Source: Betaproteobacteria bacterium Ga0077527
Lineage (GTDB): Bacteria; Pseudomonadota; Gammaproteobacteria; Burkholderiales; SG8-41
Length of the DNA stretch: 64,000 nt
Assembly: GCA_001464815.1 (NCBI GenBank)
Contig: LNDW01000024.1
Coordinates: 68,712 to 132,711 of the forward strand
Direction: 5' to 3'
Position numbers and translations under genes: made by a program
Shown: positions 34,129 through 46,849 of the stretch, in pieces
How positions within the stretch are numbered: the first letter of the stretch is position 1
How the letters are laid out: each line of letters starts with the position of its first letter
The notes under the pieces: generated by a model
What the model saw: the letters and a program-made list of their open reading frames with translations, nothing else
Database searches by the model: none
What the model was told of the DNA's origin: nothing

Positions 34129-35955
34129 TTATTCGACCGTCACCGACTTCGCCAGATTGCGCGGCTTGTCGACGTCGGTGCCGCGGTGCAGGGCGGTGTG
34201 ATAGGCCAGCAACTGCAGCGGCACGGTGTGCAGGATCGGTGACAGCAGTCCGGCGTGATCGGCGAGCTGGATCACGTGCACGCCATCCCCGGCCTCGATC
34301 TTCGTGTCCTGGTCGGCCAGCACATACAATTCGCCGCCGCGCGCCTTAACTTCCTGCAGATTGGATTTGAGCTTCTCCAGCAGCGCATCCTTGGGCGCCA
34401 CCGCCACCACCGGCATGTTGCTGTCAACCAGCGCCAGCGGCCCATGCTTGAGTTCACCCGCGGCATAGGCCTCGGCATGGATGTAGGTGATTTCCTTCAG
34501 CTTCAGCGCACCTTCCATCGCGATCGGGTAATGGATGCCACGGCCGAGGAACAGCATGTGTTCCTTTTGCGCAAAATGTTTTGCCCATTGCGCGATAGCC
34601 GGCTCAACCTGCAGCACATGGGTCAGCGCCGCGGGCAGATGGCGCAGCGCGGTGAGCAACTCGCGCTCACGCGCGTCATCGAGGCGGCCGCGCTGCTTGG
34701 CCAGCGCCATGGTCAGCAGCACCAGCGCGGCAAGCTGGGTGGTGAAGGCTTTGGTCGAGGCCACTCCGATCTCGGGACCGGCGCGGGTCAGGAAGCGCAG
34801 GTCCGAAGCGCGCACCAGTGCCGATTCCGGCACATTGCAGATCGACAGGCTGTAGTGATGGCCTCGCGCCTTGGCGTATTGCAGCGCCGCCAGCGTGTCG
34901 GCGGTTTCACCGGATTGCGAGATGGTCACCACCAGCGCATCGGGATCGTTGTACGGTTCCCGGTAGCGGTATTCGCTGGCGATTTCGACCGCGCAGGGCA
35001 GGCCGGCGATGGACTCCACCCAGTAGCGCGCGACCATCGCCGCGTGATAACTGGTACCGCAGGCAAGTATCACCAACCCATTGATTTTGTTGAATATTTT
35101 TTCTGCGCCTGCACCAAACAACTGCGGCGAAATGGCGCTCGCATTGGTGACCATTTCCAGCGTGTTGGCGACCGCCATCGGCTGTTCGAAGATTTCCTTC
35201 TGCATGTAATGCTTGTACGGGCCGAGCTCGACGGCTTCGGCGGTGAGCTGCGAACGCTGCTCGGGGCGGATCGCGGCGCGGCCACCAGCATCAACGATGC
35301 GGATTTGATCGCGGGTCAGTTCCGCGCAGTCGCCTTCTTCGAGATAGATGATGCGCTGGGTCACCTGCACCAGCGCCGACGCGTCAGAAGCGGCGAAGTT
35401 TTCACCGTCACCCAGTCCAAGCAGCAGCGGCGCACCCATGCGCGCGACGATCAGGCGCTCCGCTTCCGCTTCATCGATCACGGCAATGGCATAGGCACCG
35501 ACCAGTTCACGCAGGCTGCGCTGCACGGCTTCGAACAGATTCTTGCTGGTTTTGAGCTGGTGATGCACCAGGTGCGCAATGACTTCGGTATCGGTATCCG
35601 ACACAAAGACATAACCGGCGGCACGCAGCTGCTCGCGCATCGCTTCATGGTTTTCGATGATGCCGTTGTGCACCACTGAAATGCCGCCCGAGATGTGCGG
35701 ATGGGCATTTTTTTCAGAAGGCACACCGTGCGTGGCCCAGCGCGTGTGTGCAATGCCCAGCGGTCCGCCGACCTTGGCGGTCTGCGCCATGCGCTCCAGC
35801 TCGGCGACCCGGCCGGTGCTGCGGATGCGTTTCAGCGTGCCGTCGTTGACGGCAATGCCGGCGGAGTCATAACCGCGGTATTCGAGCCGCTTCAGCCCTT
35901 CGATCAGGACCGGGACGATATCGCGCCCGGCAATGGCGCCGACGATGCCGCACAT
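34129..35955 (-). CDS. glmS: Glutamine-fructose-6-phosphate aminotransferase (isomerising)
   Basis: This 608-residue enzyme makes glucosamine-6-phosphate for cell wall synthesis. The N-terminal glutaminase starts [10 protein letters not shown], with C2 as nucleophile after Met removal. Two SIS isomerase domains follow ([18 protein letters not shown]), and the C-terminus ends in [13 protein letters not shown] lies upstream of ATG. It follows glmU by 20 nt, so the two UDP-GlcNAc pathway genes form one operon. No glmS ribozyme is seen, as expected outside Firmicutes. Confidence 0.98.
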   Translation of the reverse strand: MCGIVGAIAGRDIVPVLIEGLKRLEYRGYDSAGIAVNDGTLKRIRSTGRVAELERMAQTAKVGGPLGIAHTRWATHGVPSEKNAHPHISGGISVVHNGIIENHEAMREQLRAAGYVFVSDTDTEVIAHLVHHQLKTSKNLFEAVQRSLRELVGAYAIAVIDEAEAERLIVARMGAPLLLGLGDGENFAASDASALVQVTQRIIYLEEGDCAELTRDQIRIVDAGGRAAIRPEQRSQLTAEAVELGPYKHYMQKEIFEQPMAVANTLEMVTNASAISPQLFGAGAEKIFNKINGLVILACGTSYHAAMVARYWVESIAGLPCAVEIASEYRYREPYNDPDALVVTISQSGETADTLAALQYAKARGHHYSLSICNVPESALVRASDLRFLTRAGPEIGVASTKAFTTQLAALVLLTMALAKQRGRLDDARERELLTALRHLPAALTHVLQVEPAIAQWAKHFAQKEHMLFLGRGIHYPIAMEGALKLKEITYIHAEAYAAGELKHGPLALVDSNMPVVAVAPKDALLEKLKSNLQEVKARGGELYVLADQDTKIEAGDGVHVIQLADHAGLLSPILHTVPLQLLAYHTALHRGTDVDKPRNLAKSVTVE

Positions 35956-35975
35956 GGATCAATGGCTCCTGTTAT

Positions 35976-37343
35976 TCACTTTTTCGGCGACTTGCGCGGC
36001 CGCTGCCAATCACCACGCTGCTCCTGCCGCTTGGGATTGATCACCAGGCCATCCGGCGCGGTGTCCTGCCACACCGTGGTGCCGGCGCCGACGGTGGTGC
36101 CGCGCGCCACACGCACCGGCGCCACCAGTTGCACGTCGGAACCGATGTGTACATTGTCCTCGATCACGGTACGGTGCTTGTTCGCGCCGTCGTAATTGCA
36201 GGTGATGGTACCGGCACCAATGTTGACGTCGCGACCGACGGTGGAGTCACCGACATAGGCCAGATGGTTGGCCTTGGAGCCGTGGCCCAGCGTGCTCGCC
36301 TTGACCTCGACAAAGTTGCCGATGTGCACTTCGTCCGCGAGCTCGGTGCCGGGTCGGATCCGGGCATAGGGCCCGATGCGCGCACCGGCACCGACGGTGG
36401 CGCTGTCGAGATGGCAGAAGGGCTCGATGCGGGTGCCGGCACCGATGGCGATGTCTTTCAGCATGCAGTTGGCACCCACGGATACACCATCGGCCAGGCT
36501 GACCTTGCCTTCGAACACACAACCAACGTCGATGCGCACGTCGCGGCCGCAACTCAGCTCGCCGCGGATGTCGATGCGCGCCGGATCGTCCAGCGTGACA
36601 CCAGCCTCGAGCAGGCGCAGCGCCAGACGGGACTGGAACATGCGCTCAAGCTGGGCGAGCTGGACGCGGCTGTTGACGCCCTCGGTTTCCCCGGCGTCGG
36701 CCACCTTGATCCCGGTGACCGCAGCACGGTCCTTCACCGCCAGTGCAACCAGGTCGGTCAGGTAATACTCGTTCTGCGCATTCTTGTTGCGCAGCTTTGG
36801 CAGCCACTGCTTCAGCTTCGCGGTGGGCAGCACCATGATGCCGGTATTGATCTCGCGGATTTTGCGCTGCGCTGCCGTTGCATCCTTCTGCTCGACGATG
36901 CCGGTGACCTTCTTTTGCCGGTTGCGCAGGATGCGGCCATAACCGGCGGGGTCCGCAAGCTCCGCGGTCAGGATCGCGACGCCCTTGCCGGCGGCATCAA
37001 GCAGGCCGCGCAGGGTCTCGGCACGCACCAGCGGTACGTCCCCGTACAAAACCAGTGTCTGCTCGGCATCGCCGAGTTGGGGCAGCGCCTGCTGCACGGC
37101 ATGGCCGGTGCCGAGCTGTGGTTCCTGCAGGGCGAAGCGCAGGTCGGCGCCGGCCATCGCGGCACGTACCTGTTCACCACCGTGGCCATGCACCACACAT
37201 ATCCGTTCCGGTGCCAGCGCGCGCGCGGTGGCAATGACATGGGAGAGCAGGGGACGGCCGGCGAGCGGATGCAGGACCTTGGGCAGATCGGAATTCATCC
37301 GTTTGCCCTTGCCCGCGGCAAGGATGACAACCTGGAATTTCAT
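35976..37343 (-). CDS. glmU: Bifunctional GlmU: glucosamine-1-P acetyltransferase / UDP-GlcNAc pyrophosphorylase
   Basis: This 455-residue enzyme has an N-terminal uridyltransferase domain ([18 protein letters not shown] at about 8-25) and a C-terminal left-handed beta-helix with hexapeptide repeats (about 250-440) carrying acetyltransferase activity. ATG at 37343 gives the conserved [11 protein letters not shown]; further upstream in-frame residues are not family-like. There is no Shine-Dalgarno: an extended -10 TGCGATAAT ends 6 nt before ATG, so a leaderless transcript is likely. Confidence 0.97.
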   Translation of the reverse strand: MKFQVVILAAGKGKRMNSDLPKVLHPLAGRPLLSHVIATARALAPERICVVHGHGGEQVRAAMAGADLRFALQEPQLGTGHAVQQALPQLGDAEQTLVLYGDVPLVRAETLRGLLDAAGKGVAILTAELADPAGYGRILRNRQKKVTGIVEQKDATAAQRKIREINTGIMVLPTAKLKQWLPKLRNKNAQNEYYLTDLVALAVKDRAAVTGIKVADAGETEGVNSRVQLAQLERMFQSRLALRLLEAGVTLDDPARIDIRGELSCGRDVRIDVGCVFEGKVSLADGVSVGANCMLKDIAIGAGTRIEPFCHLDSATVGAGARIGPYARIRPGTELADEVHIGNFVEVKASTLGHGSKANHLAYVGDSTVGRDVNIGAGTITCNYDGANKHRTVIEDNVHIGSDVQLVAPVRVARGTTVGAGTTVWQDTAPDGLVINPKRQEQRGDWQRPRKSPKK

Positions 37344-37403
37344 CCGAAAATTATCGCATGAACAAGGTCGGCGGCTGACGCCGGCTACTGAAAACAAACA
37401 GCC

Positions 37404-37430
37404 AAAAAAAAGGGCGGCTGCAGCCGCCCT
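37404..37430 (-). terminator. Intrinsic terminator of the ATP synthase operon
   Basis: The minus strand has a perfect 20-bp palindrome (37411-37430, AGGGCGGCTG/CAGCCGCCCT) followed by eight T residues, 21 nt after the atpC stop. It separates the atp operon from glmU. Confidence 0.92.
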
Positions 37431-37451
37431 GATTACCTGACAACGCCGGGC

Positions 37452-37883
37452 TCAGCGCTTGCCGCGCAGCTTGCGCACCGCCGCGAGCTGGGCCGCGAGC
37501 ATCGCCAGCTCGGCTTCGACCGTGGCGACTTCCTGCTTGCCCTGGGCGTTTTTGCGCGCTTCCTCGGCCTGCTTCAGTGCTTCGACGGCCTTGGCCTCGT
37601 CAAGATCGGCGCCGCGGATTGCGGTGTCGGCGAGAACGGTAACACCGCCGGGCTGCACTTCGAGCACACCACCGGCGACAAAGATCAACTCTTCGGCACC
37701 ACCGCCGGCCGGCTTGATGCGCACTTCACCGGGCTTGATGCGGGTGATCAGCGGCGTGTGGCGCGGATAAATGCCGAGCTCGCCAGTCTCGCCCGGCAGC
37801 ACGACGAACTCCGCTTCGCCGGAATAGATCTGCTCTTCCGCGCTGACGACGTCGACGTGCAGGGTGTGTGCTGCTTCAGCCAT
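37452..37883 (-). CDS. atpC: ATP synthase epsilon subunit
   Basis: This 143-residue F1 central-stalk subunit regulates ATPase activity. The N-terminal beta-sandwich ([19 protein letters not shown] to about residue 85) is followed by two C-terminal helices ([19 protein letters not shown] and on). It is the last gene of atpIBEFHAGDC, followed by a strong terminator. Confidence 0.97.
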   Translation of the reverse strand: MAEAAHTLHVDVVSAEEQIYSGEAEFVVLPGETGELGIYPRHTPLITRIKPGEVRIKPAGGGAEELIFVAGGVLEVQPGGVTVLADTAIRGADLDEAKAVEALKQAEEARKNAQGKQEVATVEAELAMLAAQLAAVRKLRGKR

Positions 37884-37922
37884 GTACGGTTTCCTTGCCC
37901 GGTTTGCCGTTTACTGCAGGGC

Positions 37923-39356
<1,434 letters not shown>

Positions 39357-40220
39357 TCAGACGGCTGCAGCGCCGCCCACGATCTCCGACAGCTCCTTGG
39401 TAATGGAGGCCTGGCGGGACTTGTTGTAAATCAGAGTCAATTCGTCGATCACATTGGCGGCGTTGTCCGAGGCCGCCTTCATTGCCACCATCCGTGCCGA
39501 CTGCTCGGAGGCCATGTTCTCGGCCACCGCCTGGTAAATCAGTGCTTCGATATAGCGGGTCAGCAGCTGGTCGAGCACCGCCTGCGCATCGGGTTCATAG
39601 ATGTAGTCCCAGGAACTCTCCGGGGCACCCAGCGCATCACCCGACAGCGGCAGCAGCTGTTCGACCACGGCCTCCTGCTTCATCGTGTTGAGGAACCGGG
39701 TGTAGATGATCAGCAGGCGGTCGAAACGGTCCTGGGTGTAGCCATCGAGCATTACCTTCACCGCGCCGATCAGCTTGTCCATGTTCGGCTTGTCACCCAG
39801 CGCGACAACCTGAGACACGACTTTGGCACCGAGCCGCTGCATGAAGCCAAGGCCCTTGTTGCCGATCGCGCAGACTTCGATTTCCTCACCCTGCGCTTCG
39901 AGTTCCTTGACCCTGTTCAGCGCGAGGCGCAGCGCATTGGTGTTCAAGCCGCCGCACAGGCCCTTGTCGGTGGTGACGACAATGATGCCGACACGTTTCA
40001 CAGAGTCACGGTCCACCAGAAAGGGATGGCGATACTCGGGATTGGCATGGCTGATGTTTGCCGCGACGTTGCGGATTTTCTCGCTGTACGGGCGCGCGGT
40101 GCGCATGCGTTCCTGCGCGCGGCGCATTTTCGAGGCCGCCACCATCTCCATCGCCTTGGTGATCTTGCGCGTGTTTTGCACGCTCTTGATCTTGGTGCGG
40201 ATTTCCTTCGAACCGGGCAT
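39357..40220 (-). CDS. atpG: ATP synthase gamma subunit
   Basis: This 287-residue rotor shaft subunit has the N-terminal helix [20 protein letters not shown] and the C-terminal helix [21 protein letters not shown] 68-nt gap separates it from atpA. In that gap TATACT (40227-40232, minus strand) ends 6 nt before ATG and no Shine-Dalgarno is seen, so an internal promoter giving a leaderless atpG mRNA is possible. Confidence 0.97.
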   Translation of the reverse strand: MPGSKEIRTKIKSVQNTRKITKAMEMVAASKMRRAQERMRTARPYSEKIRNVAANISHANPEYRHPFLVDRDSVKRVGIIVVTTDKGLCGGLNTNALRLALNRVKELEAQGEEIEVCAIGNKGLGFMQRLGAKVVSQVVALGDKPNMDKLIGAVKVMLDGYTQDRFDRLLIIYTRFLNTMKQEAVVEQLLPLSGDALGAPESSWDYIYEPDAQAVLDQLLTRYIEALIYQAVAENMASEQSARMVAMKAASDNAANVIDELTLIYNKSRQASITKELSEIVGGAAAV

Positions 40221-40288
40221 ATCGTAAGTATATGTTTTTAAACGATTATTTTACTGTTACGTGACTTGGAGTTAGTGCTCACTGCAGC

Positions 40289-41830
40289 TCAATAAGAACC
40301 GTTCTGCTTCCAGTCCTTGATCGCGGCGGTCAGCTTCTCTTCGTCGTCCTTCGACAGGTCCTTGGTGTCTTCGATGCGTTTCACCAGATCTGCGTACTTG
40401 GACTTCACGTATTCACGCAGCGAGCGTTCCGCAGCCAGCGCCTTTTTCACTTCGACATCGTCGAGATTGCCGCCATTGACGGCAAACAGCGTCAGCGCCA
40501 TTTCCCAGACCTGGAGCGGCTCGTACTGCGGCTGCTTCATCAGTTCGGTGACCAGACGGCCGCGCTCGAGCTGCTTGCGGGTGGCTTCGTCGAGGTCGGA
40601 AGCGAACTGGGCGAAGGCCGCGAGTTCGCGGTACTGGGCCAGAGCGAGACGCACGCCGCCGCCGAGTTTCTTGATGACCTTGGTCTGCGCGGCGCCGCCG
40701 ACTCGCGACACCGAGATGCCGGCGTTGATCGCGGGACGGATGCCGGCGTTGAACAGGTCGGTCTCCAGGAAGATCTGGCCGTCGGTGATCGAGATCACGT
40801 TGGTCGGCACGAAGGCGGTCACGTCGCCGGCCTGGGTTTCGATCACCGGCAGCGCGGTCAGCGAACCGGTCTTGCCCTTGACCGCACCCTTGGTGAAGGC
40901 CTCGACATATTCCTCGTTCACACGTGCGGCGCGTTCGAGCAGGCGCGAGTGCAGGTAGAACACGTCGCCGGGGTAGGCTTCGCGGCCCGGCGGCCGGCGC
41001 AGCAGCAGCGACACCTGGCGGTAGGCCCAGGCCTGCTTGGTCAGGTCGTCATAAATGATCAGCGCGTCCTGGCCGCGGTCGCGGAAGTATTCGCCCATGG
41101 TGCAGCCGGAGTAGGGCGCGATGAACTGCATCGCGGCGGATTCGGAAGCGGTGGCGGCGACAACGATGGTGTAGTCCATCGCGCCGTGTTCTTCGAGCTT
41201 GCGCACCACGTTCTTGATCGACGAGGCTTTCTGGCCGATCGCAACATAGATGCAGATCAGGTCCTTGCCCTTCTGGTTGATGATGGTGTCGAGCGCCACC
41301 GCGGTCTTGCCGGTCTGGCGGTCGCCGATGATCAGTTCGCGCTGGCCGCGGCCGACAGGCACCATCGAGTCGATTGATTTCAGACCGGTCTGCACCGGCT
41401 GTGACACTGATTTGCGCGCGATCACGCCTGGCGCGACCTTCTCGATCACGTCCGTCATCTTGGCGTTGACCGGGCCCTTGCCGTCGATCGGCTGGCCCAG
41501 CGAGTTGACGACGCGGCCGATCAGCTCGGGGCCGACCGGCACCTCGAGAATGCGGCCCGTGGTCTTCACGGTGTCGCCCTCGGAGATATGCTCGTATTCA
41601 CCCAGAATCACCGCGCCGACCGAGTCACGCTCGAGGTTCAGCGCGAGGCCAAAGGTGTTCTTCGGGAATTCCAGCATCTCGCCCTGCATCACATCGGCCA
41701 GGCCGTGGATGCGGCAGATGCCGTCGGTCACGGAAATCACCGTGCCCTGGGTGCGCGCTTCGGTGGAGCCGGCGAGATTCTGAATGCGACTCTTGATGAG
41801 TTCGCTGATCTCGGAAGGATTCAGTTGCAT
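40289..41830 (-). CDS. atpA: ATP synthase alpha subunit
   Basis: This 513-residue non-catalytic nucleotide-binding F1 subunit has the P-loop GDRQTGKTA (about 169-177) and the signature [14 protein letters not shown]. The length is typical. It follows atpH by 10 nt, with GGAGCAAC upstream of ATG as ribosome binding site. Confidence 0.98.
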   Translation of the reverse strand: MQLNPSEISELIKSRIQNLAGSTEARTQGTVISVTDGICRIHGLADVMQGEMLEFPKNTFGLALNLERDSVGAVILGEYEHISEGDTVKTTGRILEVPVGPELIGRVVNSLGQPIDGKGPVNAKMTDVIEKVAPGVIARKSVSQPVQTGLKSIDSMVPVGRGQRELIIGDRQTGKTAVALDTIINQKGKDLICIYVAIGQKASSIKNVVRKLEEHGAMDYTIVVAATASESAAMQFIAPYSGCTMGEYFRDRGQDALIIYDDLTKQAWAYRQVSLLLRRPPGREAYPGDVFYLHSRLLERAARVNEEYVEAFTKGAVKGKTGSLTALPVIETQAGDVTAFVPTNVISITDGQIFLETDLFNAGIRPAINAGISVSRVGGAAQTKVIKKLGGGVRLALAQYRELAAFAQFASDLDEATRKQLERGRLVTELMKQPQYEPLQVWEMALTLFAVNGGNLDDVEVKKALAAERSLREYVKSKYADLVKRIEDTKDLSKDDEEKLTAAIKDWKQNGSY

Positions 41831-41840
41831 GGTGTTGCTC

Positions 41841-42377
41841 CTAGTGGGTCAGCGCGGCGGCCATGGCGTCCAGCTTGCCGCGCACCGTTGCATCGATGAC
41901 TTTGTCGCCGACCATGATCTTCAGGCCGCCGATGAGTTGCGGATCGAGTTCGACTTTGGCCGTGATCTTGCGGCCATATTTCTTTTCCAGTGACACTACC
42001 AGTGATTTCAGCTGCGCATCGTCCATCGGCAGCGCAGAAATCACCGTGGCCTCCATCGCGCCCTCGTGCTCGCGGCGCAGTTCTTCGAAGGAAGCACGGA
42101 TCTGCGCGGCGACGCCGAGGCGGCGGTTCTGCGCCAGCACCTGCACAAAGTTGCGCGCTTCGCCGGAGAGATGCTTGCCGATGGCGCCGATGATCAGTGC
42201 TTCGATCTGGGCGGCACCCACCTGCGGCGCATCGATCAGCGCGGCAAGCTGCGGGTCCGCAACCACGGTGTCGATCAGTGCCAGTGCGTCTGTCCAGGCC
42301 GGCAGCGTGTTCTGCTCGCGGGCGAGCTTGAACGCGGCTTCGGCGTAGGGACGGGCGATGGTGACGAGTTCGGCCAT
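41841..42377 (-). CDS. atpH: ATP synthase delta subunit
   Basis: This 178-residue peripheral-stalk subunit joins F1 to the b-subunits (OSCP-like). It begins [19 protein letters not shown], the conserved N-terminal helix, and ends with [20 protein letters not shown], the signature C-terminal strand. It lies 7 nt after atpF. Confidence 0.97.
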   Translation of the reverse strand: MAELVTIARPYAEAAFKLAREQNTLPAWTDALALIDTVVADPQLAALIDAPQVGAAQIEALIIGAIGKHLSGEARNFVQVLAQNRRLGVAAQIRASFEELRREHEGAMEATVISALPMDDAQLKSLVVSLEKKYGRKITAKVELDPQLIGGLKIMVGDKVIDATVRGKLDAMAAALTH

Positions 42378-42384
42378 GTCGTGA

Positions 42385-42855
42385 TCAGAGCTGTTTTTGC
42401 ACCGCGGCGATCAGCTCGGCGTGGGCCTTGGCGTCGACTTCGCGCTTGAGGATCTGCTCGGCCCCGGCAACGGCGAGCGCCGCAACCTGGCTGCGCAGGG
42501 TTTCCTTGGCACGGGCAACTTCCTGGTCGATTTCGGCCTTGGCACCGGCAACCAGGCGTTCGCCTTCGGTTCTGGCCGAGGTCTTGGCTTCCTCGATCAT
42601 CTGGCTGGCGCGCTTTTCGGCCTGGCTGACGATCTCCGCGGCACGGCTGCGCGCCTGGTTGATCGCTTCCTCGACCTGCCTGGCCGAACGCTCGAGCGAC
42701 TGCTGACCGGCTTCCGCGGCAGCCAGGCCGTCGGCGATGCGCTTGGTGCGCTCGTCCATCGCGCTGGTGATCATCGGCCACACGAATTGAACGGTGAACC
42801 AGATCAGCGCGGCAAACGACAGTGCCTGGACGAGCAGGGTGGCGTTGATGTTCAT
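42385..42855 (-). CDS. atpF: ATP synthase b subunit
   Basis: This 156-residue peripheral-stalk subunit has one N-terminal membrane helix (about 5-27, [20 protein letters not shown]) and a long Ala/Glu/Arg-rich coiled coil to the C-terminus, binding delta and alpha. A single b gene is present, so the stalk is a homodimer. Confidence 0.97.
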   Translation of the reverse strand: MNINATLLVQALSFAALIWFTVQFVWPMITSAMDERTKRIADGLAAAEAGQQSLERSARQVEEAINQARSRAAEIVSQAEKRASQMIEEAKTSARTEGERLVAGAKAEIDQEVARAKETLRSQVAALAVAGAEQILKREVDAKAHAELIAAVQKQL

Positions 42856-42881
42856 GGCTTAAACCCCTGTCGGGAGAAAAA

Positions 42882-43205
<324 letters not shown>

Positions 43206-43219
43206 TTAAATACGCTGGA

Positions 43220-44059
<840 letters not shown>

Positions 44060-44452
44060 TTACTTACTTGTTACCAGCACCATCGCCAGCGGATAGGCCA
44101 GCAATGCCGCAATGAATCCGGTCAGAAACGGAGCCGCAGCGAATCCGCGCTCCATACTCAACCCCCAGAACAGCAAGCCCAGCGCCACGGCAACCTTCAG
44201 CGTTTCACCTGTGAGATGCCCCCACAGCAACCGCGAGGCGCTGCGCCCTGGAATCAGGCGCTGCCCGGCGACGTAGGCCAGACTGCCCGTAAGGGCGCAG
44301 CCCGAACCGGCCGCCACCGCAGTGGCAACCGCTGCATCAAACCAGATCCAGCCGATCGCGGCGCCGACCCCTGCAATCAATGCCTGCAGTGCAACAACCA
44401 AGGACGCCACTAGGAAAACTGCCGGGTGTGCCATGAGCCGTGCCGCAGCCAT
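44060..44452 (-). CDS. atpI: ATP synthase assembly protein AtpI
   Basis: This 130-residue protein with four predicted membrane helices is the first gene of the atp operon. It resembles the I subunit that helps c-ring assembly and magnesium handling. The Gly in RLLWGHLTGETLKVAVALG and the late FLTGFIAALLAYPLA are family-like. Two ATG starts are possible (44452 or 6 codons later); the first is used. Confidence 0.88.
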   Translation of the reverse strand: MAAARLMAHPAVFLVASLVVALQALIAGVGAAIGWIWFDAAVATAVAAGSGCALTGSLAYVAGQRLIPGRSASRLLWGHLTGETLKVAVALGLLFWGLSMERGFAAAPFLTGFIAALLAYPLAMVLVTSK

Positions 44453-44474
44453 TCCAGCTCATGGATAGCTCTAA

Positions 44475-44504
44475 ATTTTACAATTGCATGCGACATAGCG
44501 TCAA
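44475..44504 (-). promoter_or_regulatory. Promoter of the ATP synthase operon
   Basis: On the minus strand, TTGACG (44499-44504) and TAAAAT (44475-44480) are separated by 18 bp, 22 nt before the atpI start. It lies just after parB, from which no terminator is visible, so read-through from the mnmG-parB operon may add to atp transcription. Confidence 0.75.
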
Positions 44505-44538
44505 ATCAGTAACTTTTGCTGCACTGCGTCCTAAGTCT

Positions 44539-45402
44539 TTATTTGAGCCGGCCGAGCAGGGCATCGAGCTGTTCCAGCGTGCGGTAGGCAATGACCAGCT
44601 GGCCGCTGCCCTTGCGCGCGCCGGTCTTGATCTGCACCGCGGTACCCAGCTTGTCGGACAATTCTTCCTCAAGCCGGGCCACGTCGCGGTCCTTGCGCAC
44701 CACTTTGCGCGCTGACGGACTGGCTTTTTTCAGCAGCTCGCCAACCCTGCGCTCGACTTCGCGCACCGACCAGCCTTCGTTGGCGATCTCACGTGCCAGC
44801 GCCATCTGCTGCTCGGCGGGCAGCACCAGCAATGCCCGGGCATGGCCCATGTCGAGCCGGCCTTCACCGAGCAGTTCACGCACCGGCTGCGGCAGTTCGA
44901 GCAGGCGCAGCAGATTGGTCACGGCGGTCCGTGATTTGCCCACGGCATCGGCCACTGACTGGTGGGTCAGCGAGAATTCGCGGATCAGGCGATCAAGACC
45001 GACGGCTTCTTCCAGCGCATTCAGGTCTTCACGCTGGATATTCTCGATAAGCGCCACCGCCAATGCCTGCTGGTCCGGCACATTGCGCACCAGCACCGGC
45101 ACGCTCGACAGGCCGGCGATGCGCGCTGCGCGCCAGCGCCGCTCACCGGCGATGATTTCATGCTTGCCGCCACCGACCGGGCGCACCAGGATCGGCTGCA
45201 TGATGCCCTGGGCCTTGATCGAGGCCGCCAGCGCATTCAGCGCCTCCTGGTCCATGCGCGAGCGCGGCTGGTATTTGCCGGGCTGCAGGGCCGTCACCGG
45301 CAACGTTGCCGTGGCATCACCTGAACTGTAGGCAGGCGCAGGCGCAGTGTCACCCCCGAGCAAGGCATCCAGTCCACGCCCCAATCCTTTAGGCTTGACC
45401 AT
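44539..45402 (-). CDS. parB: Chromosome partitioning protein ParB
   Basis: This 287-residue CTPase/DNA-binding protein loads on parS and spreads. The N-terminal CTP-binding region contains GERRWRAARIAGL; a helix-turn-helix follows (SLTHQSVADAVGKSRTAVTN) with LGEGRLDMGHARALL, and the C-terminal dimerisation domain lies near 235-287. AAGGGA lies 8 nt before ATG. It follows parA by 23 nt; its target sites are at 48849 and 48895. Confidence 0.97.
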   Translation of the reverse strand: MVKPKGLGRGLDALLGGDTAPAPAYSSGDATATLPVTALQPGKYQPRSRMDQEALNALAASIKAQGIMQPILVRPVGGGKHEIIAGERRWRAARIAGLSSVPVLVRNVPDQQALAVALIENIQREDLNALEEAVGLDRLIREFSLTHQSVADAVGKSRTAVTNLLRLLELPQPVRELLGEGRLDMGHARALLVLPAEQQMALAREIANEGWSVREVERRVGELLKKASPSARKVVRKDRDVARLEEELSDKLGTAVQIKTGARKGSGQLVIAYRTLEQLDALLGRLK

Positions 45403-45425
45403 TAAATCCCTTTAAATACAATAAC

Positions 45426-46220
45426 TTATTGGGTTACTTCGGCGCGATTCAACATTTCGCCGGCCAAGGCAAGGTAGGCTTGGGCACCCTTCGAGCTGCG
45501 ATCAAACTCCAGTGCCGGCAGGCCGTGGCTGGGCGCTTCGGCCAGACGCACATTGCGCGGAATCACCGTGCGGTAAACCTTGTCACCAAAGTGCTGCAGC
45601 AGTTGCGCCGAGACCTGCTGCGCCAGCGTGTTGCGCGGGTCGTACATAGTGCGCAGCAGGCCTTCGATCTCGAGGTCTGGATTAAGATTGGCGCGCACCC
45701 GCTTGATGGTACCGACCAGGTCGGACAGGCCTTCAAGTGCGTAGTACTCGCACTGCATCGGAATCATCACCGCCTGCGCCGCGGTGAGTCCGTTCACCGT
45801 CAGCAGGTTCAGCGCCGGCGGGCAGTCAATCAGGATGAAATCGTAATCAGCGGCCACCGTTGCCAACGCATCCTTCAGCCGCGTTTCACGGTGATCGACT
45901 TCGATCAGCTCGACTTCAGCGCCGGCCAGCTCGCGGTTGGAGGGCAGCACGTCATAACCCGCATTGGCGCGCTGGCGTGCTTCGGCCACGGTTTTTTCCC
46001 CAAGCAGAACTTCATAAACCGACGCGCTGAGCGTGCGTTTATCGATGCCGCTGCCCATGGTCGCGTTACCCTGCGGATCCAGATCAACCAGCAGCACACG
46101 GCGCTGGGTTGCGGCCAGGCTCGCGGCGAGATTCACACCGGTGGTGGTCTTGCCAACACCGCCCTTCTGGTTGGTGATGGCGATGGTGCGCGCAACGCTG
46201 CGTGTGCCGTTGCGGCTCAT
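45426..46220 (-). CDS. parA: Chromosome partitioning ATPase ParA (Soj)
   Basis: This 264-residue deviant Walker-type ATPase has the motif KGGVGKTTTGVNLA near residue 19, LLVDLDPQGN as Walker A' partner, and DFILIDCPPALN as Walker B. It moves ParB-parS complexes along the nucleoid. ATG at 46220 overlaps the rsmG stop (ATGA); the frame is open further upstream, but those residues lie inside rsmG. Confidence 0.97.
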   Translation of the reverse strand: MSRNGTRSVARTIAITNQKGGVGKTTTGVNLAASLAATQRRVLLVDLDPQGNATMGSGIDKRTLSASVYEVLLGEKTVAEARQRANAGYDVLPSNRELAGAEVELIEVDHRETRLKDALATVAADYDFILIDCPPALNLLTVNGLTAAQAVMIPMQCEYYALEGLSDLVGTIKRVRANLNPDLEIEGLLRTMYDPRNTLAQQVSAQLLQHFGDKVYRTVIPRNVRLAEAPSHGLPALEFDRSSKGAQAYLALAGEMLNRAEVTQ

Positions 46221-46849
46221 GCCGCCTCCGCCGGTTGCAGCAGTGCGGCATGGCGTTCGGCGCCCAGGCCCGGGATGTGCAGCGGTACCACGCTGCACAG
46301 GCGGAACGTCTGTGGCAACTGTGCAAGTTCATCGTGCGGATAGACCCCCTTCATTGCAATCACCACACCATCCTTTGCACAAAGCCGCCCGGCAAGGGCG
46401 ATGAAATCGGAAAGCCCGGAAAACGCGCGTGTCACCACGGTGTTGAACAGCGTGCCTGCATTCCAGCTTTCGACGCGTTCACACACCACCTCGACATTAC
46501 CCGGCTTCAGCTCAATCACCGCCTGGCGCAGGAAGGTGGTTTTTTTCTGATTCGAGTCGAGCAGCGTGAACTTCAGGTCCGGACGCGCCAGCGCCAGCGG
46601 AATGCCGGGCAGGCCGGCACCGGTGCCGACATCGAGTACCCGCGGGCCGCGCAGATGCGGCAGCACCGCGAGTGAATCCAGCAGGTGGTGAGTCAGCATT
46701 TTTTCCGGATCGCGTACTGCGGTCAGGTTGTAGGCCTTGTTCCACTTCATGACCAGCGCCAGATAATCCAGCATGCGTTGCTGCGCCTCAGCCGTCACCG
46801 CGACATCAAGCGCAGCGACACCTTCGGCCAGACCGGTGGCAAGGTTCAT
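46217..46849 (-). CDS. rsmG: 16S rRNA (guanine527-N7)-methyltransferase RsmG (GidB)
   Basis: This 210-residue SAM-dependent methyltransferase has the SAM motif [15 protein letters not shown] (about 70-84) and the following acidic LLDSNQKK. Loss of this enzyme gives low-level streptomycin resistance in many bacteria. It overlaps mnmG upstream and parA downstream by 4 nt each. Confidence 0.97.
   Translation of the reverse strand: MNLATGLAEGVAALDVAVTAEAQQRMLDYLALVMKWNKAYNLTAVRDPEKMLTHHLLDSLAVLPHLRGPRVLDVGTGAGLPGIPLALARPDLKFTLLDSNQKKTTFLRQAVIELKPGNVEVVCERVESWNAGTLFNTVVTRAFSGLSDFIALAGRLCAKDGVVIAMKGVYPHDELAQLPQTFRLCSVVPLHIPGLGAERHAALLQPAEAA

Noticed and set aside
34255-35679. A 474-codon open frame opposite glmS
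   Set aside because: Antisense shadow; glmS on the other strand is fully conserved.
34129-37343. Search for a glmS ribozyme upstream of glmS
   Set aside because: Only 20 nt separate glmU and glmS and no ribozyme core is seen; the class belongs mainly to Firmicutes.
36129-37361. A 410-codon open frame opposite glmU
   Set aside because: Antisense shadow of glmU; its Gly/Asp-rich repetitive look mirrors the hexapeptide repeats of the real gene.
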